17,642 nt of DNA from an uncultured Leptolyngbya sp. (GCA_937899365.1 CALBPH010000489.1:1-17642); one strand, 5' to 3'; positions 7,796 through 15,293 are shown, numbered from the stretch's first letter. Notes: generated by a model not told the origin, from the letters alone. Translations and numbers: made by a program.

Positions 7796-8404
7796 GACAG
7801 CCGCTTGTACACGGTCATTGACCACTAGTTTGTTCATGATTCCTTTCACATAGGTTTTGATCGTGTTGGTGCTTAGAAATAATTTCTCACCAATTTCTGG
7901 GTTGCTATAGCCTTCAACAATTAGCTTGAGTACTTCCAGTTCTCGTGCTGATAAGGGATGTTCTGGAACCGGCTCAGGGGGGTGATAGCTTAAGCAAGCC
8001 ATTACCTGCTGCGCAATCTGCGGATCCAGATAGATGCCGCCAGCGGCAGCGACCTCAATGGCCTGCATCAGTGTATCTAGGCTAGTGCCTTTAATGCAGT
8101 AGGCATCAGCCCCGCTAGAGAGGGCGGCGATCACTTCGGTTTGGTCGCTATGGGAGGTAAACATGACCACACGAATGTGGGGCAGCGCTTGTTTGAGTTG
8201 TTGTGTAGCCGCAATTCCATCCAGACGAGGCATGCCGACATCCATCAAAATTAAGCCTGGTTGATGTTCATGGGCCATGGCGATAGCCTGATACCCGTCT
8301 TCTGCTTCGCCGATGACGTTGACGGTGAGTTTGGGCGCTAAGGAGTGGGTCAGGCCCAGGCGCATCATTGGATCGTCTTCAACGATGAGAATATTGATTG
8401 CCAT
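7766..8404 (-). CDS. NarL/LuxR-family response regulator
   Basis: The 212-residue product has a receiver domain (about 1-125) with the acidic pair D10-D11, phospho-acceptor D55 in LILMDVGMPRLDG, T83 and K105 (YCIKG), all the expected key residues. A C-terminal LuxR-type helix-turn-helix (about 150-210) contains LSARELEVLKLIVEG and LFLSTNTIKTYVKGIMNKL. It should be a phosphorylation-controlled transcription factor. The start has AGG seven bases upstream. It is transcribed in the same direction as gloB, 155 bases downstream of it, and converges on the histidine kinase with a 30-base overlap. Its partner kinase and target genes cannot be read from the sequence. Confidence 0.95.
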   Translation of the reverse strand: MAINILIVEDDPMMRLGLTHSLAPKLTVNVIGEAEDGYQAIAMAHEHQPGLILMDVGMPRLDGIAATQQLKQALPHIRVVMFTSHSDQTEVIAALSSGADAYCIKGTSLDTLMQAIEVAAAGGIYLDPQIAQQVMACLSYHPPEPVPEHPLSARELEVLKLIVEGYSNPEIGEKLFLSTNTIKTYVKGIMNKLVVNDRVQAAVLALRKGWVN

Positions 8405-8559
8405 CAGGAGACCTATAGCTTGTCAAATGCTAACTGAGTGAGTATCGTTTGTTGCCGTTGCTGAGGAAAGAGCAGCAATGCCTGTTGACTAATCTATAAC
8501 TGTGGGGAAGGTCGTGTAGTCACCTAACCAGGTCATCCGATTGAGGGATGCCGATGCCC

Positions 8560-9327
8560 TTAAAACATGTCTTTCATGCCACGAATGCGACCAAAAACGC
8601 GGGCCGGCTCTTGCAGGTTCGCAGCGGCTTGGAGGGCCGGCTGATCCCAACGCAGAAATGGATTAGTTTTTTTCTCAGTACCTAGCAGTGAGGGGACAGT
8701 TGCTTCCTGCCGTTGGCGGGCGGCCTGCACCTGTGCGTAGCGACTCTGTAAGTCAGGATTTTGTCCGTCTACGGTAACTGCAAATTTTAGATTGCTCAAG
8801 GTATATTCGTGGGCGCACCATACGCGAGTATTGTCTGGTAATTGGCGCAGTTTACTAAGCGAATCAACCATTTGTGCCGGTGTGCCTTCAAACAGTCGCC
8901 CGCACCCCCCTGCAAACAGGGTATCGCCACAGAACAGTTCCCCAGGGTGATTCTCTTCAATTGGGGCGAAGTAGTATGCAATGTGCCCCCGAGTGTGACC
9001 CGGTACGAAAAATATTTTCGCTGTGCGCTCACCAAAGGTAACCGTATCGCCCCCGTTGAGAAAGACTTCCTGTCCGGGAATGCGGCCTTGGTCAGTGTCA
9101 CTGCCATACACCGTGGCATCCGGGTACTGAGCTAGCAATTTCTGATTACCGCCCACATGGTCGCCATGGTGGTGGGTGTTAAAAATGGCGACGAGTTCAG
9201 CTCCGAGTTCGTTTAATTTGTCTAAGACGGGCTGGGCTTCTGTCGGGTCTACAACAGCTGCTGCGTTACCTGCATGGAGCAGGAAAATATAGTTATCTGA
9301 CCAGGCGTTGAGGCGATGAATCTGCAT
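8560..9327 (-). CDS. gloB: Hydroxyacylglutathione hydrolase (glyoxalase II)
   Basis: Glyoxalase II hydrolyses S-lactoylglutathione to D-lactate and glutathione, the second step of methylglyoxal detoxification in the cytosol. From the ATG at 9327 the product is 255 residues, matching the family. It begins with the typical MQIHRLNAWSDNYIFLL. The metallo-beta-lactamase metal-binding motif THHHGDH is at residues 51-57, with further ligands in VPGHTRGH, FCGDTLFAGGCGR and CAHEYT. The C-terminal substrate-binding KKTNPFLR is also present. An ATG at 9357 would add ten residues not typical of the family. Neither start has a good Shine-Dalgarno site. It is not obviously in an operon. Confidence 0.95.
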   Translation of the reverse strand: MQIHRLNAWSDNYIFLLHAGNAAAVVDPTEAQPVLDKLNELGAELVAIFNTHHHGDHVGGNQKLLAQYPDATVYGSDTDQGRIPGQEVFLNGGDTVTFGERTAKIFFVPGHTRGHIAYYFAPIEENHPGELFCGDTLFAGGCGRLFEGTPAQMVDSLSKLRQLPDNTRVWCAHEYTLSNLKFAVTVDGQNPDLQSRYAQVQAARQRQEATVPSLLGTEKKTNPFLRWDQPALQAAANLQEPARVFGRIRGMKDMF

Positions 9328-9509
9328 AGTTAGGGAGGGGGCGTCAGGCACATCCATTATGGAGGATCTGCCGCGTTCCTGCCTTGGCCGGTTGGCTTAG
9401 ATTGTATATCCGAAGATCGGTCCACACCTGAAATCAGCAACGGTAAAAAAGCTACAGATTAGGTAAGCCCAAATTTTGTAAGAATTTAGATAGTAGACGC
9501 TTTGCTGCC

Positions 9510-9611
9510 ATGCCCTACTGTCTCAACTGCGACCATGCTCAAAATCCTGATAAGCACCTCTATTGCTATCAATGTGGTGCTTTGCTAGGGCTCAGGGGGC
9601 GTTTCAATTGA
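9510..9611 (+). pseudogene. Zinc-ribbon N-terminal remnant, probably of a cyanobacterial Ser/Thr kinase
   Basis: This 33-codon frame reads MPYCLNCDHAQNP, then YCYQCGALL, then a stop. The paired CxxC motifs form a four-cysteine zinc ribbon. That pattern, followed by a short LLxLRxR stretch, is typical of the N-terminus of cyanobacterial Ser/Thr kinases and related multidomain proteins. No kinase sequence follows in any frame. I therefore read it as a remnant, although a free-standing mini zinc-ribbon protein is possible. No good ribosome-binding site is present. Confidence 0.45.
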
Positions 9612-9660
9612 AGACTTTGAAGATACGCGGCCAAATCTTGAGAGTGACAATATACAGATT

Positions 9661-9867
9661 ATGACTACGCCCTCGGAGGCAAGCCGTATCTCACATGAGG
9701 GACAAACTCTCTTAGAAAAAGCTGGATATTTGAAGATTCGTCGGCAGTTTATGGTGTCATACTACAGGGTAATCGCGTCCGTCCGTCAATTTTTGCATAC
9801 AGGTCTCCTGAACCTGGCCGGTAATGTGCTCTACCTGTGGATTTTTGGCAATAACGTAGAAGAATAG
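9661..9867 (+). pseudogene. Remnant containing a rhomboid-protease segment
   Basis: The frame is open from 9589 and could start at the ATG at 9661, giving 68 residues. Its last third, FLHTGLLNLAGN followed by VLYLWIFGNNVEE (about 9790-9864), closely resembles the second membrane helix and loop of rhomboid intramembrane serine proteases. The TAG at 9865 interrupts it; the next in-frame codons, LGRA, still fit the family's E-x-x-LGR.R.. pattern before similarity is lost. The downstream catalytic GxSG region and the final His are absent. The preceding ~40 residues are not recognised. This is best read as a decayed rhomboid gene. Confidence 0.6.
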
Positions 9868-10079
9868 CTGGGTCGAGCCAACAGGTGTCATAACACCATT
9901 TCTCGGACATCTTGATTCTGATATCCACAGTCTACTAATGAGGCAGGTACTTCACCAGGGCACGCATGGATTCGTGGAGAAGGGGTTGAACATAATCGAT
10001 GGATCTTCCCAATGCCATCTATGACTGGTAACAATGACTCAGTGAAAGATTTCTATTTTCCCATAGAACCTTAGCATTC

Positions 10080-10394
10080 TTAATGAGGAGAATCTTTCGA
10101 GCTATTTTGCCAAAGCCGTTCTAACTGTATTAATACGCTCTTCTTTTGAGATTCGTTATTTTGAACCCAGACATCTGAATCAGCGGTTGTTTCTGTAGCA
10201 TCCCAAATGTTGTAACTTACGGGTTTAGACATATCTGCATCAGACGTTGTATCTGCATTAATAATATTCATCATTCTTGACTCAAGGTACTGCAAATCTG
10301 ATGGGCAGTACATCATGGAATAAGCTGTAGCTATCGTAAATTTGGGAAAAAACTTAGAACTCATTGTTACTTTGTGTATTACATAATGAAACAT
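10080..10394 (-). CDS. Hypothetical small protein (doubtful)
   Basis: A 104-codon frame; an internal ATG at 10364 (MSSKFFPKF) would give 94 residues. The product has no signal peptide, membrane helix or known motif, and is rich in Ser, Asp and Asn in its second half. Neither start has a clear ribosome-binding site. It lies in the sparsely coding stretch after the rhomboid remnant. It may be a genuine lineage-specific gene or a chance frame. Confidence 0.3.
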   Translation of the reverse strand: MFHYVIHKVTMSSKFFPKFTIATAYSMMYCPSDLQYLESRMMNIINADTTSDADMSKPVSYNIWDATETTADSDVWVQNNESQKKSVLIQLERLWQNSSKDSPH

Positions 10395-10544
10395 GCTTGT
10401 TGCTCAAAACAAAGGCCCAAGTTCAAAGGGCTTACACGTAGCAAACTTAAAAATTTGACAGAAATACAAAGGGCAAAGTCTGCGGTTTTTGCATGGTATG
10501 ACCGGCGTTGCCAAATTAAGACTGGCAGGCAAATGCTGATATAA
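10386..10544 (+). CDS. Small basic ORF, 52 codons (doubtful)
   Basis: The frame starts at the ATG at 10386 and ends at TAA 10542-10544. The product is strongly basic (KFKGLTRSKLKNLTEIQR, then WYDRRCQIKTGRQ). I do not recognise it. A 65-codon frame on the other strand (10379-10576) overlaps it, and at most one is likely real. The basic, polar composition makes the plus-strand frame slightly more protein-like, but no ribosome-binding site supports it. Confidence 0.18.
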   Translation: MKHACCSKQRPKFKGLTRSKLKNLTEIQRAKSAVFAWYDRRCQIKTGRQMLI

Positions 10545-10936
10545 AGTGCTGGATCTAGCTCGCAGACTCTAATCACACTTCACCTTTCTCTGACTCGGAC
10601 GGGCAATGAAAATTCTCAGCTCATCAATTATTAAGTCTTTGTGCAGCCTATGTTCCACACTTCTCAAACTTCTTCCCAACTTCTGAACTTAGCGGCCCAC
10701 GAAACTAGAAAAAATAGATAATGTAGAACTCTAGGCATTGCAAGACATAATGCATGTGGTGGAATAGTACAGTTTGCTTAAATGCATCAACAATCAGCAA
10801 AAGTAGGTAAACTTGAATTCCGATAGTAGGAAAAGTAGGTAGATTGAGTTTTGGAGAGATAATCTGACCGACCTAGTAATAACATTTAAGTAGACTACTT
10901 TAGAGCGAGACGACTAAGTTCACAGACTGGAGAAAT
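10545..10936. other. Non-coding stretch before the ATPase cassette
   Basis: About 390 bases without a recognisable gene or structured RNA. Its only notable structure is a cluster of AGTAGG direct repeats at 10799-10841, listed separately. The promoter of the downstream ATPase genes is expected here, but I could not assign -35/-10 elements with confidence. Confidence 0.5.
10799..10841. repeat. AGTAGG-containing direct repeats
   Basis: AAAAGTAGGTA occurs exactly at 10799-10809 and 10831-10841, 32 bases apart (about three helical turns). A third AGTAGG is at 10825-10830. The spacing upstream of an operon is suggestive of protein-binding half-sites, but the function is unknown. Confidence 0.5.
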
Positions 10937-11038
10937 ATGGTTTTACTAGAAAAATTTATAGGCTTAAGGAACTTGGTCACAGGTAAGTTAAATGCGCAAA
11001 TTACTAGCCACCCATTTACCAGGTTAACTGGTAGATAG
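10937..11038 (+). CDS. Small ORF (33 codons) just upstream of the ATPase gene
   Basis: The frame begins with an ATG at 10937 preceded by GGAG (10929-10932) at four bases, a better ribosome-binding site than the downstream ATPase gene has. The product begins MVLLEKFIGLRNLVTG and ends in TRLTGR. It has no known motif. Its stop is 21 bases before the next start, and its last codons overlap the palindrome at 11017-11033. It might be a leader peptide or a chance frame. Confidence 0.3.
   Translation: MVLLEKFIGLRNLVTGKLNAQITSHPFTRLTGR
11017..11033. promoter_or_regulatory. Palindrome upstream of the vMAP-ATPase gene (possible operator or hairpin)
   Basis: TACCAG-GTTAA-CTGGTA is a perfect 6-bp inverted repeat with an internal GTTAAC. 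It lies 26 bases before the start codon at 11060. It could be an autoregulatory operator or a hairpin influencing translation initiation. Confidence 0.4.
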
Positions 11039-11059
11039 TTTCCCCCTCATCCTGTAGAG

Positions 11060-12142
11060 ATGATCGATCTAGAATTACTACCTGACCAAGCGCTAACGTG
11101 GCTATTGTCTATAGTGGCGGAAAAAAGTCCGTCGGAAAAACGGCTACTGTACCAGGAAATTGTCAAATACTCATGGCAGGATGAGACCTATGAGTTTATG
11201 AGCGAGCGGGTGGGTTATGCGCTCAACACGATTAAGCAGGAACATGCGATCGCAATATGGCGAATGCTGTCTGAGCATTTTGAAACACGCATCACTAAAA
11301 AAAATCTTAAAGTTACTATCAGAACTCTTTACCAACAGGCGGCTTCCTGCACTCCTAATCAGGCTGAATCTAAATCGTCCGTCTCCGATCGATCAAATGC
11401 AAGTCAGGCTAGAGACCAACCTGCCTTTGCTGCCCAAACGCCTTTTTCAGATATCGGTCGCATTCAAAGTGATGACCGGTTCTTTAATCGCGAAGAAATA
11501 CTAGAAGACATTATTTATCATCTGAAAAGTCAATGGAATATTGCGTTAGTGGGCGAACAAAAAATTGGCAAGTCCTCACTTCTCTTGAAGATTTGCCGCG
11601 CAGCCCCTAGTCAGCTTAATCTTGACCCAGACCAGGTTGTCTACTTAAATATGGAACTTATCCACAGTGAGACAGTTCTATTTCAGCAGCTTTGTAAAAA
11701 AATAGGTGTTGAGCCTTGCCGAGGGTATGAGTTATTAGAAGCCACTCAAGGAAAGAAATACATCGTATGCATTGATGAAGTTGAGAAAATGAAAAGCCCT
11801 GAAAAATTTAGCGGTGACGAAAGGGGGGAGCTGCGGGGCCTAGCTGACGGAGAAGACATGCCGTTTACGCTGATTACGGCCAGTCGTATGCCATTAGAAG
11901 AACTCTTCCCGGATGATGCCTATTCACCGTCTCCGTTCTTTAATATCTTTCAAACGTTTCAAGTCACCGGCTTTTCAGAAAAAACAACGACTCAGTTTTT
12001 GAAGAAACGACTAGAAAATAGTCCGGTTCAGTTTACCCAAAGTCAAATTAAATCCTTATTTCAGGAGAGTCAAGGTAACCCTGCCAAAATCCAGAAACTG
12101 GCTCATGCCCTCTATAAAAATATTTTATTGGGCGAGCAGTAG
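11060..12142 (+). CDS. vMAP-like N-terminal domain fused to a P-loop ATPase (AAA/STAND type)
   Basis: The product is 360 residues. Residues 1-80 are helical, with SEKRLLYQEIVKYSWQDETY, a long helix and a final ITKKNLKVTI. This resembles the winged-helix-like vMAP domain (vWA-MoxR-associated protein), which has a common W..~TYEEIA ... ~TKKN~ pattern in cyanobacterial NTPases. A Ser/Gln-rich linker (about 85-125) leads to FFNREEILEDI, Walker A GEQKIGKSS (165-173), Walker B IVCIDEVEKM (D239-E240), and a sensor-like TLITASRMP. The protein ends shortly after the ATPase's winged-helix region, with no WD40, TPR or effector domain. The ATG at 11060 has only a weak upstream AGAG. The next gene starts seven bases after its stop, so the two are an operon. 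The ATPase call is firm; vMAP is from pattern recognition. Confidence 0.8.
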   Translation: MIDLELLPDQALTWLLSIVAEKSPSEKRLLYQEIVKYSWQDETYEFMSERVGYALNTIKQEHAIAIWRMLSEHFETRITKKNLKVTIRTLYQQAASCTPNQAESKSSVSDRSNASQARDQPAFAAQTPFSDIGRIQSDDRFFNREEILEDIIYHLKSQWNIALVGEQKIGKSSLLLKICRAAPSQLNLDPDQVVYLNMELIHSETVLFQQLCKKIGVEPCRGYELLEATQGKKYIVCIDEVEKMKSPEKFSGDERGELRGLADGEDMPFTLITASRMPLEELFPDDAYSPSPFFNIFQTFQVTGFSEKTTTQFLKKRLENSPVQFTQSQIKSLFQESQGNPAKIQKLAHALYKNILLGEQ

Positions 12143-12149
12143 CTGCATC

Positions 12150-13649
12150 ATGACTCAATTTCCTGTTCCCTATTACCCTGTTCCTAAGTGCCTAAACCCA
12201 CTGAAGATGAAGCACTGGTGTTTGGTGCTTTACTGGATCTATTGCTACCCTAGTGCGCTCAAGTACTACCTATATCAGGCGGCGCCCAACTTATATAGGA
12301 ATGACAACAAACAAGGCCTGTGGCGATACTTAAAAACCAGAGCTTGCCGGAACCTTTATCTCTGCTTTGGGCCGTCAAGTCTTCTGGTTGCGTTTAGTCT
12401 GAGCCTCGCTTTACTGCTCGCAACCCGTGGATTGGACATTGCATGGGCTTACTGGTTCGTGGGCTTAGGTGTGGGCTTGCTGATCGGGCTAGTTCACTTG
12501 GTGATTATGACCATTGCTATGAGTGCCATGAGCAATGGGGCGGGGGTGTGTGCTGGCATCATTGTGGGTGTGGCAACAGGTATTTCTAATGGCGTTATTT
12601 GTGCTGTCCTTTTAGGCAGTTCTCCTACATGGTCATTTAATGATTTAACATTGTCAGAGACGGGCATTCTGGGTACTAGCTTTTTTCTCCTTTACAGTCT
12701 TGCGGTTGCGGTCCCGCTCATAATTTCTATAGAGGGTATTGTTGGCAGCATTGCCGGTTGCTTTACAGGGCTAATTTCAGGCTTAAGCTGCGTTTTGCTG
12801 TTAAAGGTTATAGCGACGACCGTGCCCTCAGCAAAGGTTGTTGGGCTCATTTTTGCCACAATTGTTGGCTTCAGCTGTTTGGGAAGCTATGGCAGTTCCT
12901 TTTCAATAGCGTTTGCTTTAGCCTGTGAGCTGGGGGGTGGTATTGTCATGGGTCTGGCTGTTGTTACCAGAAACTACCAAGCATCCGGTAATTTAGCCGT
13001 TAGCTTTTTCTATGGAATATTGGCTACCCTGATTCTTTGGGCTGGCGTTATTCGCTTACCATTGCATCTGCTTTACAGCGTTTACATACTGCTGGGCATT
13101 TTTCTTAACCGGTTTGAGTCTGGGCGCTTTATAAAACGCTTTACCAGCAGCCATCCAGTTGCCTGGGACGAGCTTTTAATTTTGCCACTTCCAGGATCTC
13201 AATCATATTTAGAACAAGTTCTACAGCAAGATGAACCAAAAGGGTTTCGTTTACTCCTCGGACTGGCTAAAAATCCGCTGCAGAGAGCAATGATACAACG
13301 GGTTTTTAAGCGGCATATGTTACAGAAAAATGAGTTTATTCGAGCGCTCTACAGCTTTTTAAAAAATCCGGTGGGCCATGCTTATATTTCCCCACCAATG
13401 TCTGCGGTAGATTGGGATCTTCTTCCAACTGGACAGCAGGTTATGTTAGGTGAACTAAGCGGCAAATGGGTAAGGTGTACCGCTGAGAAGTTAAGCTTCA
13501 AAGCAGAGAGCTTTTTAGTCAGTCTGACGTGGCTCGATCGTGATCACAAGGATTATGCCTATGTTGACTTTGCCAGAGTTTTATATCGATTGGCGTACAC
13601 CTTCAAAACCTATACCCATGATTCCAATTTAGGGGAGCTTGCACCTTAA
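12150..13649 (+). CDS. Multi-helix membrane protein: N-terminal part of a split membrane-ATPase
   Basis: From the ATG at 12150 the product is 499 residues. It starts with a cytosolic ~75-residue segment (LVLYWIYCYPSALKYYLYQA ... YLKTRACRNLYLC), then about seven to nine membrane helices up to residue ~330, several very Gly-rich. A cytosolic tail of ~165 residues begins with AWDELLILPLPGSQSYLEQV. This architecture is what I associate with the N-terminal half of large cyanobacterial membrane proteins that end in an NPY..G.PV...F.GR ATPase. Here translation stops at TAA 13647-13649, but the same frame runs on without another stop to 15194. A TTG at 12105 would overlap the upstream gene; 12150 is preferred by position. 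It is probably co-transcribed with the ATPase genes on both sides. Confidence 0.75.
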   Translation: MTQFPVPYYPVPKCLNPLKMKHWCLVLYWIYCYPSALKYYLYQAAPNLYRNDNKQGLWRYLKTRACRNLYLCFGPSSLLVAFSLSLALLLATRGLDIAWAYWFVGLGVGLLIGLVHLVIMTIAMSAMSNGAGVCAGIIVGVATGISNGVICAVLLGSSPTWSFNDLTLSETGILGTSFFLLYSLAVAVPLIISIEGIVGSIAGCFTGLISGLSCVLLLKVIATTVPSAKVVGLIFATIVGFSCLGSYGSSFSIAFALACELGGGIVMGLAVVTRNYQASGNLAVSFFYGILATLILWAGVIRLPLHLLYSVYILLGIFLNRFESGRFIKRFTSSHPVAWDELLILPLPGSQSYLEQVLQQDEPKGFRLLLGLAKNPLQRAMIQRVFKRHMLQKNEFIRALYSFLKNPVGHAYISPPMSAVDWDLLPTGQQVMLGELSGKWVRCTAEKLSFKAESFLVSLTWLDRDHKDYAYVDFARVLYRLAYTFKTYTHDSNLGELAP

Positions 13650-13760
13650 AATAATGAACTCTCTCATCGTCCTGGGGGGCAAGAAATTACTGAATCTTTC
13701 GAAGCTATTGTTAAGTTCTCAAGCTATAGCGATACCAATCAGCTGTCGGAAGCAGGGCAT

Positions 13761-15194
13761 ATGGTGGGTTTGCTGCCTTCGCCTGCGAACGCGATTCGTC
13801 CAGACATTATTCAAACGCTGACAGCCTTAGCAGATATTGCCCACGATATTTCTGTTGCAGAGAGTAGCCGCAGCCTACTCTTACAACAGTCGTCACTATT
13901 GCGAGCCAATAATGCCCTAGCGCAACTGCGGCAGCATACCGGCAGTATGATTAAACTGCCTGACGCTAGGTTGTTAGAATTAGTTGTCGGCAAATGGCAG
14001 AGACTTGTCACAGTTATGGGTGGGTTGGTGGGCGATTTAAGTCGAAAGCTTCCCTTATTAAAAAATCCTTACACCATCGGCACTCCAGTGAGGGGTGAAG
14101 ACTTTATTGGGCGAGATGATATCTTACGCTACATTACTGATGAGCTACTTGCAGGTACCAAGCAGTGCCCCTCCATCGTTCTGTATGGCCATAGGCGCAT
14201 GGGGAAAACCTCTATTCTTAAAAACCTTTCTTCACGGCTGAAGTCAACCAATATTAAAGTGGTCGACTTCAATATGCAAATATTGGGCCATGTTTCCAGT
14301 ACGAATGAGCTGTTGTACGCATTAGCCAAACAGCTGCAGCGATCTCTTGACGATCCCAACTTAACGGCAGGGCTAACCGTAGACCGCGCTGCCTTTATGG
14401 AACAGAATCCATATTTTGCCTTGGATAACTATTTTCAAAGCTTGGAGAAATCGATTTCAGTCCATGCCAACAACTATCGGTTCGTGGTTGCAGTGGATGA
14501 GTTTGAAAAGATAGAACAGAAAATTATTAACCAGCAGCTCTCAGCAGACCTGCTGGAGTTTTTGCGAGGTCTTACCCAGACCTACTGTTGGTTTAGTATG
14601 GTTTTTGCGGGGCTACACACGATAGAAGAGATGTGTTTTGATTACTGGAATCCCTTTTTTACCAGTATTCCAATTCGTGTGAGTTTTCTTGAAGACAAGG
14701 CCGTAGAACAGCTAATTTTACAAGCAGGTGATATTGCCTATGACAGCAGTGTTATCCCTAAAGTCATTGAACTTACCAACGGTCAACCCTATCTAGTCCA
14801 GCTAATTGGCTACACATTAATTCGCTTTTTTAACCTTAATAAGCTAAGAAAAGTCATTAAAGCTGGCGAATATCCAGTATTTAATGCTGATGATTTAGAG
14901 ACGTTAATTCAATCTTCCGAGTTTTATAGTATTGGAAATGCCTATTTTCAGGGCGTTTGGCTCCAGGCACACCATGGTCAGCCACCAGGACAAACCAACA
15001 TTTTGCAGGCACTGGCTGGTGAGCAAAAATCGAAAGAACAGCTCATTGCAAGCGTATCATTATCGGTAGAAACGATTTGTGAAGCCCTGGATACTTTGCA
15101 ACTTCACGACGTTATTCAATGCAAGCAGGGCTACTATTCTTATACTGTGGAACTTATGTGTCGATGGGTTAGGGCCACTCACCCAATAGATTGA
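13761..15194 (+). CDS. STAND/Orc-like P-loop ATPase: C-terminal part of the split membrane-ATPase
   Basis: From the ATG at 13761 the product is 477 residues; the same frame is open back to 13650. Residues 1-105 are a helical segment. Then come NPYTIGTPVRGEDFIGRDDI, Walker A GHRRMGKTS (143-151), Walker B VVAVDEFEKIE (D246-E247), and SMVFAGLHTIEEM as sensor 1. A helical lid follows with ELTNGQPYLVQLIG, the GxP motif of STAND/archaeal-type ATPases. A winged-helix region closes it (IASVSLSVETICEALDTLQ). GGAAG at 13748-13752 sits eight bases upstream of the ATG, so separate translation is possible. The frame matches the gene at 12150 exactly, which suggests one ancestral ~1014-codon gene. No separate effector domain is visible. 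Lower GC by eye than the housekeeping genes hints at an accessory origin. Confidence 0.82.
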   Translation: MVGLLPSPANAIRPDIIQTLTALADIAHDISVAESSRSLLLQQSSLLRANNALAQLRQHTGSMIKLPDARLLELVVGKWQRLVTVMGGLVGDLSRKLPLLKNPYTIGTPVRGEDFIGRDDILRYITDELLAGTKQCPSIVLYGHRRMGKTSILKNLSSRLKSTNIKVVDFNMQILGHVSSTNELLYALAKQLQRSLDDPNLTAGLTVDRAAFMEQNPYFALDNYFQSLEKSISVHANNYRFVVAVDEFEKIEQKIINQQLSADLLEFLRGLTQTYCWFSMVFAGLHTIEEMCFDYWNPFFTSIPIRVSFLEDKAVEQLILQAGDIAYDSSVIPKVIELTNGQPYLVQLIGYTLIRFFNLNKLRKVIKAGEYPVFNADDLETLIQSSEFYSIGNAYFQGVWLQAHHGQPPGQTNILQALAGEQKSKEQLIASVSLSVETICEALDTLQLHDVIQCKQGYYSYTVELMCRWVRATHPID

Positions 15195-15242
15195 AATATG
15201 CAAAAGTTCGATTATGGAGCTGTTAAGCAACTAATTCATGGG

Positions 15243-15258
15243 TTAAGCCATAGCTTAA
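15243..15258. terminator. Small hairpin between convergent genes, possible terminator
   Basis: TTAAGC (15243-15248) pairs with GCTTAA (15253-15258) across a CATA loop, in the 99-base gap between the ATPase gene and the EIIC-EAL gene. No clear T-run follows on either strand, so termination here is only a guess. Confidence 0.25.
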
Positions 15259-15293
15259 ATGAAAAAGACCATGATTCTAATTTTTAACAAGCT

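Noticed and set aside
8796..9135. Frames on both strands inside gloB
   Set aside because: The gloB frame carries all metal ligands of the family; these frames have none and are shadows.
10379..10576. 65-codon minus-strand frame
   Set aside because: Cys/Leu-rich with no motif, overlaps the neighbouring frame and an opposite-strand ORF, and has no ribosome-binding site.
13639..13821. 60-codon frame starting at the membrane-protein stop
   Set aside because: It is in another frame than both halves of the split gene and has no family features; the open codons in the 12150 frame explain the region better.
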